Assembly (NCBI RefSeq): GCF_000293865.2
Contig: NZ_ALKN02000001.1
Span: forward strand, 465,382-529,381
Length of the DNA: 64,000 nucleotides
Direction: 5' to 3'
From: Limnohabitans sp. Rim28
Lineage (GTDB): Bacteria; Pseudomonadota; Gammaproteobacteria; Burkholderiales; Burkholderiaceae_C
The notes under the pieces were generated by a model. The model did no database searches. It saw nothing but the letters and a program-made list of their open reading frames with translations, and was not told the origin of the DNA. Every line of letters begins with the position of its first letter. Within the stretch, counting starts at the first letter, position 1. Positions 41,414 to 50,276 of the stretch are shown in pieces. A program made the position numbers and the translations under genes.

Positions 41414-43073
41414 GGTCTGCGCGGCCACACAAACGGGCCACCAAGGCGGTGGCCGTTTCCTCATTCAAACACTGCCCACGCCACACCGTATGGGCATCCG
41501 CCCGCACCATGAGCAATGGGTGTTGGTATTCGGTCGGCAAGTCCTTCACGCCGGACACATCCAGCACACGCAGCGGCATCCCCGATTGCTCTGCGGCTGC
41601 CTGCAAAGCCTCCACCGCATCTCCTTGGTCTGAGCGCAAACACAGCAGGGTGTAAGCCGGGCCCAACGCGTCATAGACCGACTGCCCCTCACCCAGCCAA
41701 AAGTGCGGCGCACGGCAGCCCGGCACTGTCGATGCCGTAAAGCTGCCCATGCTGTAGTCGGGCGCTTTTTCACCGTCGTACACCATGACAGGCGACTGGT
41801 CGTAGTAATAACCAAAGTTCAGGCCGGCACAGCAATATTGCTGGACGTTCAAGTCGTACAAATTTTGGCCAAAGGCCTCGCGCGCAGCCTGCCCTTCAGG
41901 CGTGTCGTCTTCAAGATTCAGCGGAATTTCACGGCGGCGCTGGCCCATGGCGTGCGCATGGTCCATGGCAAAGCGTGAGACTTGTTCGGTGATCGGGTGG
42001 CGCTCTCGTTCGTAAGCGTCCAAGGCCTCGGGGGCAGCCCAGCCTTCGATTTGCGCCGACAGGTGCCAAGCCAGATTGGCCGCATCGGCCAAGCCCGCAT
42101 TCATGCCGTACCCGGCGTAGGGCACCCACAGGTGGGCGGCGTCACCGGCCAGAAACACCCGGCCTGCTCGCAACTTGTCGCTGACCAATCGACGGCCAAT
42201 CCAGTCTTCGCGGCTCATGTGTTCGTACTCAAAATCATCGCCCACCCCCAAGATGGTGCGGATCGCCCAATCGCGGTCCACCGCGTCAAAGTCGAGCTCA
42301 TGGTCACGCAAGTAGTTGTGAATCAACCAGACCTCTTTGCCATCAATGGCGTAGATGTTGCCGCTGCGCCGGGGGTTGACAGTGAACATGGCCCAAGCCG
42401 CTGGCGCTTGCAAGCGCGCCATCAAATCAGGCGCTCGAATGCAGGTGCTTTGCACGCGCTGCACCACCTCGTCGCCCACCAGTTTGGCCCCAATGGCTTT
42501 GCGCACTGCCGAGCGACCTCCGTCGCAACCCACCAGGTAGGCCGCTTGCACGGACAGCGGCGGCGCGTCAGGCGTCTCCAGGTTTTGAATCCGCACATTC
42601 ACACCATCATCAGTTTGCTCAAAGTCCAGCACTTGGTGCCGGTACAAAGTGGTGATCAAACCCTGCTGGGCCACATGCGCTGCCAAGATCGGTTCAATGT
42701 AGCGCTGGTTGATGCGGTGCGGTGGCTCGGGCGTTGGCCAATGGCCGTCCGGGCCGCTGTGGTCCGTCAGGCGGGTGCTGCGCCCTGGAATGTGGATGCG
42801 AGCAATTTCTTGACCCAGCGTGCTGGTGCGGTAAGACACGGCGTGCGGGTAATCATCCGGCAAGCCACCCGCGCGCAAATCGGCCGACACGCCCAAAGCG
42901 CGAAACAGCTCCATGCTGCGGGCCGAGATGTGGTTGCATTTGACGTCAGGCAGCGCATCGGCCGGTCGCATCTCGACCAAGGTGCAAGCTATGCCGCGAC
43001 GCGCCAAACACAGGGCCATGGTCATCCCCACGGGGCCTGCGCCCACCACCAACACAGGGGCATTCAGACTCAT
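41400..43073 (-). CDS. FAD-dependent aromatic monooxygenase, MhpA/PheA-like
   Basis: Class A flavoprotein hydroxylase of 557 residues. It has GAGPVGMTMALCLARRG (FAD fold, residues 11-16 core), CDGGRSAVRK (the DG motif) and VFLAGDAAHLWVPYAGYGMNAGLADAANLAWHL (the GD motif), plus a C-terminal thioredoxin-like domain typical of phenol and 3-(3-hydroxyphenyl)propionate hydroxylases. It is the last gene of the minus-strand operon and overlaps the preceding gene by 4 bases. It probably hydroxylates a phenolic acid to a catechol- or quinol-type product. Confidence 0.88.
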   Translation of the reverse strand: MSLNAPVLVVGAGPVGMTMALCLARRGIACTLVEMRPADALPDVKCNHISARSMELFRALGVSADLRAGGLPDDYPHAVSYRTSTLGQEIARIHIPGRSTRLTDHSGPDGHWPTPEPPHRINQRYIEPILAAHVAQQGLITTLYRHQVLDFEQTDDGVNVRIQNLETPDAPPLSVQAAYLVGCDGGRSAVRKAIGAKLVGDEVVQRVQSTCIRAPDLMARLQAPAAWAMFTVNPRRSGNIYAIDGKEVWLIHNYLRDHELDFDAVDRDWAIRTILGVGDDFEYEHMSREDWIGRRLVSDKLRAGRVFLAGDAAHLWVPYAGYGMNAGLADAANLAWHLSAQIEGWAAPEALDAYERERHPITEQVSRFAMDHAHAMGQRRREIPLNLEDDTPEGQAAREAFGQNLYDLNVQQYCCAGLNFGYYYDQSPVMVYDGEKAPDYSMGSFTASTVPGCRAPHFWLGEGQSVYDALGPAYTLLCLRSDQGDAVEALQAAAEQSGMPLRVLDVSGVKDLPTEYQHPLLMVRADAHTVWRGQCLNEETATALVARLCGRADLTPA

Positions 43074-44266
43074 AGCGGGACTTTCAAGGGGTCGTATTCA
43101 AACATCCAGTCATAGCGGCGACGGACTTTTTCGGGTTCCCATTCGCTGCTGACGTAATCCACCGCTTTGTCAGGGTCTGACAGTTGCGGGTTGTGAAACC
43201 GCTGGGCGTTGTCCCGGGAACGGTTGACGATGTCGGCTGTGCGTTGCCAGCGCAATTTTTCAAAGCGCACAAAAGCTTGGGCAGGCGAGGCGTCTAAGGC
43301 CAGGCAGCGGGCCATGACCGCAGCGTCTTCGATAGCCATGTTGGCCCCTTGCGCCAAAAACGGCAAAGTGGGGTGCGCGGCATCCCCCAGCAAACAGACC
43401 CGGCCTTGTGCCCAGCCGGTTTGCGGGGCGCGGCCCAACAAGGCCCATTTGAAAGGTTGCTCGATGGCCGACATCAACTCGCACACATCGGCATGCCAGT
43501 GGCCAAAGTCTTGCAGCAGCTCGGCGTGGGTACCGCGCTCGGTCCAGGACTCGCTGCGCCAGCCTTCGCGCTCAATGATGCCCACCACGTTCATCAGCTG
43601 CCCGCCGCGCACCGGATAGGTGATGACGTGTGCCCCCGGCCCCACCCAATTGGTGCCGACCGGCGCTTGCAAATGCGCTGACAGCCGTTCCACCGGGACC
43701 AAGCCGCGCCAAGCCAGCAAGCCGGTGAACTGTGCCTTGTCCTCGCCCAGCAACTGCTCCCGCAACACCGAATGCACCCCATCGGCCGCCAGCAAACCAT
43801 CGGCACGGTGTTGCGAGCCGTCGTTCAATTCAAAAGTGACCCCAGCCTCTGTGCTGCGGGCATTCACCACCCTGGCGTTCAAACGTACTGGCCGGTCCGA
43901 GCGGGCATTGAAGGCCTCCACCAGCACCCGGTGCAGGTCGCCCCGGTGCACCATCCAATACGGCGCACCAAAGCGGGCGAGACAGTCTTCGCCCAAATCA
44001 AAAAGCTTCCAACGTTGTCCGGTGTTCCACATCCGGATTTCTTTGCCCTGCGCTTGGCTGACACAGGTCTTCAGAGCCGCCTCCAGGCCGAGCGCCTGCA
44101 ACACCCGAGAGCCGTTGGGTGAAATTTGTAAACCAGCGCCCAACTCGCCCAACTGCGAAGCTTGCTCAAAAACGTCCACCTTGAAGCCTTGTTGCAACAA
44201 GGCCAAGGCGGTCGTCAGGCCTGCAACACCCGCTCCGGCAATCGCAATGCGTGCAGCAGTGGTCAT
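43070..44266 (-). CDS. FAD-dependent monooxygenase, salicylate/6-hydroxynicotinate hydroxylase-like
   Basis: Class A flavin hydroxylase of 398 residues. It has IAGAGVAGLTTALALLQQG (FAD fold), ADGVHSVLRE (DG motif) and VCLLGDAAHPTLPFLAQGANMAIEDAAV (GD motif), most like salicylate 1-hydroxylase and 6-hydroxynicotinate 3-monooxygenase, which decarboxylate while hydroxylating. ATGA overlaps on both sides tie it to the Bug receptor gene before it and the larger monooxygenase gene after it. Two consecutive hydroxylases suggest two ring-oxidation steps. Confidence 0.88.
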   Translation of the reverse strand: MTTAARIAIAGAGVAGLTTALALLQQGFKVDVFEQASQLGELGAGLQISPNGSRVLQALGLEAALKTCVSQAQGKEIRMWNTGQRWKLFDLGEDCLARFGAPYWMVHRGDLHRVLVEAFNARSDRPVRLNARVVNARSTEAGVTFELNDGSQHRADGLLAADGVHSVLREQLLGEDKAQFTGLLAWRGLVPVERLSAHLQAPVGTNWVGPGAHVITYPVRGGQLMNVVGIIEREGWRSESWTERGTHAELLQDFGHWHADVCELMSAIEQPFKWALLGRAPQTGWAQGRVCLLGDAAHPTLPFLAQGANMAIEDAAVMARCLALDASPAQAFVRFEKLRWQRTADIVNRSRDNAQRFHNPQLSDPDKAVDYVSSEWEPEKVRRRYDWMFEYDPLKVPL

Positions 44267-45252
44267 TGCGCTTTGATGTTGTTGTCTTTGGCCACTTGGG
44301 TCCACAAAGGAATTTCGGTGGCGATGGTTTTGGCCAATTCAGCGCCCGTGCTGCCAACGGGTCGGATGTCGAGTTTCGCCATTCTTTCAACCACATCAGG
44401 CAGGGCCATGATGCGCATCATCTCGTCTTGCAAACGCTTGACCACCGGAGCAGGTGTTCCTGCTGGGGCCAACAAGCCACTCCAGAAATTCACCGCCAAA
44501 TCGATGCCCTGCTCCTTGAGTGTGGGCACCTGCGGGTAGCTGGCCAGGCGCTGCTCAGACGTCACCGCCAAGGCACGCAGCTTGCCCGACTTGACCAGAG
44601 CCGCAATCGGGCCAGAGTCGATCAAGGTCATCTGCACTTCTTGGGTCAGCACCGCGTTGATGGAAGGGGCACTGCCTTGGTAGGGCACGTTGAGGGCTCT
44701 CAGGCCCGATTTGGCTTTGACCAATTCCATGACCAATTGAAAGGACGCCGAGGGGTAGGAGTAGTTGGTTTTGTCGGCGTTGGCTTTGGACAGGGCCACC
44801 AACTCGTTGAAGGTCTTGGCGGGCGAGGCCTCATTGACGGCCAGGATCATGGGGAACGAACCCGCCATGGAAATGGGCACCAAATCGGTGATGGGGTTGT
44901 AGCTCAGCTTAGCCACCAAGGCTGGATTGAACACAATCGGGCCGCTCGCCGCCATCAGCAGGGTATAGCCATCGGCTGGGGCCTTGACCACAAACTCGGT
45001 CCCGATGGCGGCACCAGCACCGGGTCTGTTTTCAACCAGCACGGGCTGGCCCAAAGAGGGCGCCAATTTTTCGGCCACCACGCGGGCCAGAATGTCATTG
45101 GCCCCACCGGGCGCGTAGGGCACCACAATGCGCACGGGCTTGTTGGGCCAAGCCCCTTGTGCCCAGGACAACGCCGGGGTCAGCGCGAGCCATGACAAGG
45201 CGGCTGTGGCCAGAAGCTGACGGCGTGAAGGCATGTTGTAGCGAGTTTTCAT
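44263..45252 (-). CDS. Bug/TctC-family periplasmic solute receptor
   Basis: Receptor of 329 residues. The signal peptide includes a PSRRQLLATAAL segment and ends SWAQGA, followed by NKPVRIVVPYAPGGANDILAR, VLVENRPGAGA and NVPYQGSAPSIN. AGGAG precedes the ATG at 45252. It is embedded between the decarboxylase-like gene and the two hydroxylase genes, so the ligand is probably an aromatic or arylalkanoic acid fed to this pathway. Confidence 0.92.
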   Translation of the reverse strand: MKTRYNMPSRRQLLATAALSWLALTPALSWAQGAWPNKPVRIVVPYAPGGANDILARVVAEKLAPSLGQPVLVENRPGAGAAIGTEFVVKAPADGYTLLMAASGPIVFNPALVAKLSYNPITDLVPISMAGSFPMILAVNEASPAKTFNELVALSKANADKTNYSYPSASFQLVMELVKAKSGLRALNVPYQGSAPSINAVLTQEVQMTLIDSGPIAALVKSGKLRALAVTSEQRLASYPQVPTLKEQGIDLAVNFWSGLLAPAGTPAPVVKRLQDEMMRIMALPDVVERMAKLDIRPVGSTGAELAKTIATEIPLWTQVAKDNNIKAQ

Positions 45253-45283
45253 GGGTTGTCTCCTGTTTGATGGGCAATGAAAA

Positions 45284-47035
45284 TCAAATCTTGGCGACCG
45301 AAGCCACCAGCAAGGCCGCACGACCTTGGTCCAAGGCTTGCAGGCAGCGGCCAATGGCCGCAGGCAAGTCCTCAGGCCGAGAAACGCGCTCACCATGCGC
45401 ACCAAAGGCTTGGGCCACTTGTTCGAAGTGACGCTTGGGGCCTGTGAGTCGGGCCTGGAAATCTCCCGCCTGTGCCGCGGGCCCATCGGGATGCACGCGC
45501 AGCACGGCTTCTTTGACCGCTTGCCAGCCGCCGTTGTCCAGTACCACGGTCAAGATCGGCAAGCCTTGGGCTTGTGCGACCGCATAAACCGATGTGGGGG
45601 TTGAAAAATGGAAACCGCCATCGCCCTCAATGTGCACCACCCGGTCATGGGGCCTGGCCAGCTTGACGCCCAGCGCCATGCCAGCGCTGTAACCCAATCC
45701 ACCACCGGCACCGCCCAGAAAGCTCAACGGCTGCGTGCGCGGAATTTGCTGCAACACCGCAGGTGAGTTGCGAATGGCTTCGTTGATGACCACATCGTCA
45801 GGCCGCAGTTGCAAGCCAATTTGAGCGCATACCCAAGCGGGGTTCAAGGCATCCACTTGTCCTGGATCTTGGGCAGCGGCCGCCACCTTGTCCAAACGCT
45901 GCTTGTGCTGCGCAGGCCATGCGGCCATGCGCTGGGCAACACGCTGGTAGAAAGCCTCATCGGCCAAGGCCACAACCGCCTTGTGCAAGTCTGTCAAGGC
46001 TTGGGCGCAGTCAGCCGGCCAGCGCACATCGCTGGCGAACCCCCAGGATGGAAAGTCTTTCTTGATGGGGTCGACATCGATGTGCACCCAACGTGTGTCC
46101 TCCCGGGCTTGCGTTTGGTGCGGCAACCAAGGCACATCGATGTCCAACAACAAACCCCAATCGGTCTGCGGCAAGAGCGGGGTGGGGTCGAAGCCAAAAA
46201 AGCAAGGCGAGTCGCGCGATATGCACAAGCAACTCGGGCTGAACTCCACCACGCGAATGCCACACAACTGAGCCAATGCCTCGAGCGCGTGAACCGCCTC
46301 AGGCTTGCGCCCCAAATAAGAGGTGATGACCAAGGGGTTATCGGCCGCCATCAGTTCACGCGCGATTTGCAAAGTGGCTTCGGCAGGCAAGGCCCCCATG
46401 CGCACAGCGCCGTAACGCTCGGCCGGGTAAGACTTGACCTGCTCATGCGCCCAAGGCTGGATCAAGGTCTCTCGCGGCAGCGTCAAATAAACCGGACCGG
46501 CAGGCTCGGTGTGCATGACACTGTGCGCGCGGCGCACCACCTCTTTGGCCACCACGCCAGAGGGCAGGTTGTACTCCCACTTGACGTAGGGGCGCACCAA
46601 AGAAGCGATGTCAAAGGGGTCTTGCACATAGTGCACATAGTTGTCACGCGCACCCGGTACTTCAGCGTGCAAGGCATAGGGCGATTTGCCGGCCATGAGC
46701 AAGACCGGCAAACGGGCACGCATCAAATTGTGCATGCCCATGGCCGCGTTGGCCGTGCCTGCGTCAACGTGCACCATGACGCCTTGCCCCTGCCCCGTCA
46801 CGGCCGCATAACCACCCGCCATGTGGATGGCCACGTTTTCGTGCGGACACAGCACCACTTCAGGCATGGGCTGGCCTTCGGCCTGCAAGCGGGCCATTTC
46901 GTCAATCAAGGTGACGTGGTCGGTTCCCAAATTGGAGAACAGATAACGGATGCCCGTTTCTTGCAAACCTTCTAAAAAAAAGCGGGCCGTGGTGCTGTGA
47001 GAGGGGGCGGTTGTCGGCGAAGTCATTGGGGCCAT
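45284..47035 (-). CDS. Thiamine diphosphate-dependent enzyme (acetolactate synthase/benzoylformate decarboxylase-like)
   Basis: ThDP enzyme of 583 residues with an N-terminal Pyr domain (catalytic Glu in LCPHENVAIHMAGGYA), a central domain and a C-terminal PP domain with the GDG-N cofactor motif (IEGDGGFHFS to VLDNGGW). It most resembles uncharacterised acetolactate-synthase-like or benzoylformate-decarboxylase-like enzymes. In this operon, decarboxylation of an aryl-2-oxoacid to an aldehyde for the neighbouring aldehyde dehydrogenase would make sense; this is inference. The start at 47035 overlaps the ALDH stop; ATG 47026 is an alternative. Confidence 0.85.
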   Translation of the reverse strand: MAPMTSPTTAPSHSTTARFFLEGLQETGIRYLFSNLGTDHVTLIDEMARLQAEGQPMPEVVLCPHENVAIHMAGGYAAVTGQGQGVMVHVDAGTANAAMGMHNLMRARLPVLLMAGKSPYALHAEVPGARDNYVHYVQDPFDIASLVRPYVKWEYNLPSGVVAKEVVRRAHSVMHTEPAGPVYLTLPRETLIQPWAHEQVKSYPAERYGAVRMGALPAEATLQIARELMAADNPLVITSYLGRKPEAVHALEALAQLCGIRVVEFSPSCLCISRDSPCFFGFDPTPLLPQTDWGLLLDIDVPWLPHQTQAREDTRWVHIDVDPIKKDFPSWGFASDVRWPADCAQALTDLHKAVVALADEAFYQRVAQRMAAWPAQHKQRLDKVAAAAQDPGQVDALNPAWVCAQIGLQLRPDDVVINEAIRNSPAVLQQIPRTQPLSFLGGAGGGLGYSAGMALGVKLARPHDRVVHIEGDGGFHFSTPTSVYAVAQAQGLPILTVVLDNGGWQAVKEAVLRVHPDGPAAQAGDFQARLTGPKRHFEQVAQAFGAHGERVSRPEDLPAAIGRCLQALDQGRAALLVASVAKI

Positions 47036-48480
47036 CAATCGTTGCAAGGCATGAACACATGCTTGGTTTCCATGAAGTCGTTCAAGCCTTCCACGCCATG
47101 CAAACGCCCAAAACCGCTTTGGCGGTAGCCGCCGGTTTCGATTTCGGCAAACAAGCGGTTGTGGGCGTTGACCCAGACATTGCCAAACTTGATGCGCCGA
47201 GCCACGTTGCGGGCAGCCCGGAAATCCCGCGTCCACACAGAAGCGGCCAAGCCGTATCGGGTGGCGTTGGCGCGGTGCACCGCATCGTCATCCGACACAA
47301 AATGCTCCAAAGTGATGAGCGGGCCGAAAATTTCGTCCTGCACATAGTGGCTGCTCAGGTCTTGCGTGGCCACCAAACTCGGCGTGATGAAAGCACCCCC
47401 GCGCGGCGTATCGGTGGGCACAGTGCCCGCCAACACTATGCGGCAGTCTGGGCTGGCCGCTTGCACTTCACCCAAGATGCGGTCCCGGTTGCGCACGTCC
47501 AGCAAAGGGCCCATGGCCGAACCCGGCAAGTGACCCGGGCCGACCTTGACGCTGGACAGGGCATGCGCCAGTTGGGCCGAAAAATCAGCGGCAATCGACT
47601 CCTGCACCAGCACCCGGCTGATCGCCGTGCACATTTGCCCCGCCATGACACAAGCCCCACTGACGATGCCGCGCACAGCGGCGGGAATGTCGGCATCGGC
47701 CCGCACGATGGCCGGTGCTTTGCCGCCCAACTCCAGCGAGAGGCGGGTCAGGTTCTTGGCGGTGGACAAGGCAATTTGCTTGCCCACATGGGTCGATCCG
47801 GTGAAGCTGATGACGTCCACCTCGGGGTGCGCACACAGGTGCTGGGTGGCCTCGCTGCCCTGCTCCACAAATGAATGGATGACGCCTGTTGGAATGCGCT
47901 CGTCGACCACCAAACAAGCCATCACCTGGGCATGGACCAGCGCCGTTTGGTGCGCCGCCTTGATGACCACCGTACAGCCTGCAGCCAGAGCCGGCGCCAA
48001 AGAGCGCACCAACAACGTCACTGGGGCGTTCCATGGCACGATGATCGCAGCCACACCGATCGCTTCGCGCTCGATGTGCGAATACACATTCGGCTCCATC
48101 TCGATGACACGGCCAAACAGGTTGCGTGCCAGCCCGGCGTAGTAGCGCAACTCCGAAATACCGGCCATGACTTCGCCCTCGGCCTCGCGCTGCAACTTGC
48201 CATTGAGTTGCACCAAGGTCTGCACCACTTGCGCCTTGTTCTGCTCCAAACGGTCGGCAAACAAACGCAGCACGTCTGAACGCAGTTTGGGTTGCTGAGC
48301 CCAAGTGGTGGTCTCAAAGGCGGTACGGGCACTGGCAATGGCTGCATCCACTTCTGGCAAGGTGGCTTCCACAAAATGCGCCGCCACCTCACCGGTGGCA
48401 GGGTCGATCGAGTCACCCCGTCTGTGGGCGTCATAGCCCTTGACCCATTGACCGTGGATGTAATTTTCAGCAGTTTGCAT
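47035..48480 (-). CDS. Aldehyde dehydrogenase (NAD(P)+)
   Basis: ALDH-superfamily enzyme of 481 residues. It has VPWNAPVTLLVRSLAPALAAG, FTGSTHVGKQ, the general-base Glu in LELGGKAP and the catalytic Cys in GQMCTAISR, with the closing GGYRQSGFGRLHG. It oxidises an aldehyde to an acid, most simply the product of the adjacent ThDP enzyme. It heads the five-gene minus-strand operon; a TTAGCATGCTAA palindrome lies about 95 bases upstream. The specific aldehyde cannot be told. Confidence 0.92.
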   Translation of the reverse strand: MQTAENYIHGQWVKGYDAHRRGDSIDPATGEVAAHFVEATLPEVDAAIASARTAFETTTWAQQPKLRSDVLRLFADRLEQNKAQVVQTLVQLNGKLQREAEGEVMAGISELRYYAGLARNLFGRVIEMEPNVYSHIEREAIGVAAIIVPWNAPVTLLVRSLAPALAAGCTVVIKAAHQTALVHAQVMACLVVDERIPTGVIHSFVEQGSEATQHLCAHPEVDVISFTGSTHVGKQIALSTAKNLTRLSLELGGKAPAIVRADADIPAAVRGIVSGACVMAGQMCTAISRVLVQESIAADFSAQLAHALSSVKVGPGHLPGSAMGPLLDVRNRDRILGEVQAASPDCRIVLAGTVPTDTPRGGAFITPSLVATQDLSSHYVQDEIFGPLITLEHFVSDDDAVHRANATRYGLAASVWTRDFRAARNVARRIKFGNVWVNAHNRLFAEIETGGYRQSGFGRLHGVEGLNDFMETKHVFMPCND

Positions 48481-48572
48481 CGCGCAAGGCTTTCCATGTG
48501 CAGACCGGCAACCCCAAAATTTGGGGCCAGACGGTCAGGTTTGAGCATCCGGTACCCAGGTGGCACCGGCAA

Positions 48573-48590
48573 TGGTTAGCATGCTAATCA
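48573..48590. promoter_or_regulatory. Palindrome upstream of the aromatic operon, candidate operator
   Basis: TTAGCATGCTAA (48576-48587) is a perfect 12-bp palindrome, extended by matching TG/CA pairs to TGG...TCA with one mismatch. It lies about 95 bases before the aldehyde dehydrogenase start. The shape resembles MarR-family operators of aromatic catabolism. No regulator gene is adjacent, and the promoter elements around it are weak by eye. Confidence 0.5.
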
Positions 48591-48726
48591 ATTACCCCCC
48601 CAAACACCAGCGGCCTGGGCGACAGCAGGACTAGGGTTAAACCCTGATCACCATCCAAAGTGGCGCGGTCCCTCACGTTCGCCTTTCAAACGGGGGCATG
48701 CCCGCTTGAAAAGCGTTGGGTCCAGG

Positions 48727-50109
48727 TCAAGCCAAGGGCTTGTGCGTTTGTGGCTTGCGCCAAACCAGCAGCAGACTCACCCCGGTGGAGGCCAACAAGG
48801 CCCCGGCAAACGGGGCGAGCGTGGGGACGCTGGTGGGGAAACTGGCCGCCAACAGGCCTGCAGACAAACTGCCCCCGCTGACCCAGCCGGGCAACACGGC
48901 GCCCAACAAACCCGCCACCGCGCCTGCGACCGCCGCAGTGGGTGTCATGCGTTGCCAAAGGCCCATCAAGACCGGCACCACCGCGGTGGCGCACAGCAAA
49001 TCGGCAATCAAGAAAAGGCGCAGCACCGACAAACCTTGCAGCGACACCCACACCACAGGCAGCATCAGCAGCACCGTGATCCAGCGGGCAGCGCCCAGCG
49101 AAACTTGTGGCCGGGCCGTGACCACCAAAGAAGCAATGCCGCTTTGCAGCGTGTCCACCGACGAGGCCACCAAGGCCACCGCCAGCACCAACACGGGCAC
49201 AGCCAACCAAGCTGGCGCATCGGACAACAAAGCAAAGAAGGGAATGGGCGGCGAGCCCGGGTTCTTGCCCATGGCCATGCAGAGCATGCCCAAAGCGCCC
49301 ATGGCCAACATCACCGGCACGGTGAGCAAGCCGCCCAACAACGCCCCTTTGCGCAACTCGGTGTCGCTGCGTGCCGACCACACACGCTGCCAATAACCTT
49401 GGTGAAAAATATTGGCCGCTGTCACCGCAATCAAGAGCGTCAGAGCCACGTTCAGGGACACCTCGATCGGTGCCGCAGGCCAAGGTTGGGTCACGGCGTT
49501 TTGGGGCAGGCTCAGCAGCGTCACACCGATGACAATGGCCAGCAGCGCCAACAGCAACCAAGCCTGCCAACGGTCGGTGACCATGCTGGCACGCAGCCCG
49601 CCCCAGGTGGTGTAGATCAACGTGCTGACCGCCACGGCCACGATCACCAAGCTGCCGGGTAACTCGGACAGCAAGCCGGTGATGGCCCCAATGGCGGTCA
49701 ACTCGGCCGTGATGAAACACAGCATGTACAAGACCGACAAGGCGCTGACCCACAAACGCAGCCCCAGGCCAAAACGTTCTTGGGCAAATTCGGCAAGGGT
49801 GCGACCGTGGGGCATGAGTTGGCGTATGGCGGGTCCCAACCAAGCCAAGAGCAAAAACGGCAGCGCCGCAGACAAGGCGTACCCCACCAATGCAATGGGC
49901 CCCACAAACGCGCCGATCTCGGGCGGGACAAACAAAATCCACGCGCCCATGCCGGATGCCAAAAATGACAAACCTAAAGCGGTTGAGTTTTGCGATCCCC
50001 TGGCGGTGAGGTAGTCGTCAAGACTGGCCACAGGGGTGCGGTCGCGCAGGGCGACCCAGATGAAAAAGACAAGTGCCGCAAAAACAGCGGCCGCAGTGGC
50101 GTACAGCAT
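48727..50109 (-). CDS. thiV: Sodium:solute symporter, probable thiamine-precursor transporter ThiV
   Basis: SSS-family inner-membrane symporter of 460 residues with about 13 hydrophobic helices, including the family's ASGMGAWILFVPPE, GRTLAEFAQERFG and TWGGLRASMVTDRWQ parts. A TPP riboswitch ends one base before its ATG, which assigns it to thiamine or HMP uptake; SSS transporters under THI elements have been called ThiV and predicted to carry hydroxymethylpyrimidine. The GGAGG ribosome site lies inside the aptamer. The substrate (HMP, thiazole or thiamine) is not settled by sequence. Confidence 0.85.
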   Translation of the reverse strand: MLYATAAAVFAALVFFIWVALRDRTPVASLDDYLTARGSQNSTALGLSFLASGMGAWILFVPPEIGAFVGPIALVGYALSAALPFLLLAWLGPAIRQLMPHGRTLAEFAQERFGLGLRLWVSALSVLYMLCFITAELTAIGAITGLLSELPGSLVIVAVAVSTLIYTTWGGLRASMVTDRWQAWLLLALLAIVIGVTLLSLPQNAVTQPWPAAPIEVSLNVALTLLIAVTAANIFHQGYWQRVWSARSDTELRKGALLGGLLTVPVMLAMGALGMLCMAMGKNPGSPPIPFFALLSDAPAWLAVPVLVLAVALVASSVDTLQSGIASLVVTARPQVSLGAARWITVLLMLPVVWVSLQGLSVLRLFLIADLLCATAVVPVLMGLWQRMTPTAAVAGAVAGLLGAVLPGWVSGGSLSAGLLAASFPTSVPTLAPFAGALLASTGVSLLLVWRKPQTHKPLA

Positions 50110-50204
50110 GTCGCGCTTCCTCCGCCGGTATGAGCCGGATCAGGTTCCAGGGTCAGCGTCGAGACAGACGCAATCTCAGCTCTTTTCAGAGCCCCCCTGG
50201 CGAC
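50110..50204 (-). promoter_or_regulatory. TPP riboswitch (THI element) controlling thiV
   Basis: Read on the minus strand: GTCGC, CAGGGGGGC, CTGAGA (in GAGCTGAGATTGCG), CCCTGGAACCTGATCC, CGGCGGAGGAAGC and closing GCGAC. GTCGC/GCGAC forms P1. The closing strand ends exactly at the base before the thiV ATG, and the GGAGG Shine-Dalgarno lies within the aptamer's 3' part. TPP binding should therefore hide the ribosome site directly, with no separate expression platform. Confidence 0.93.
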
Positions 50205-50276
50205 GGGTTGATAAAAATGATGCAAGGTCCCTTTGGATGGGACGTTGGATTCTAGGTCATCTGGGCCGGGCCCAAT

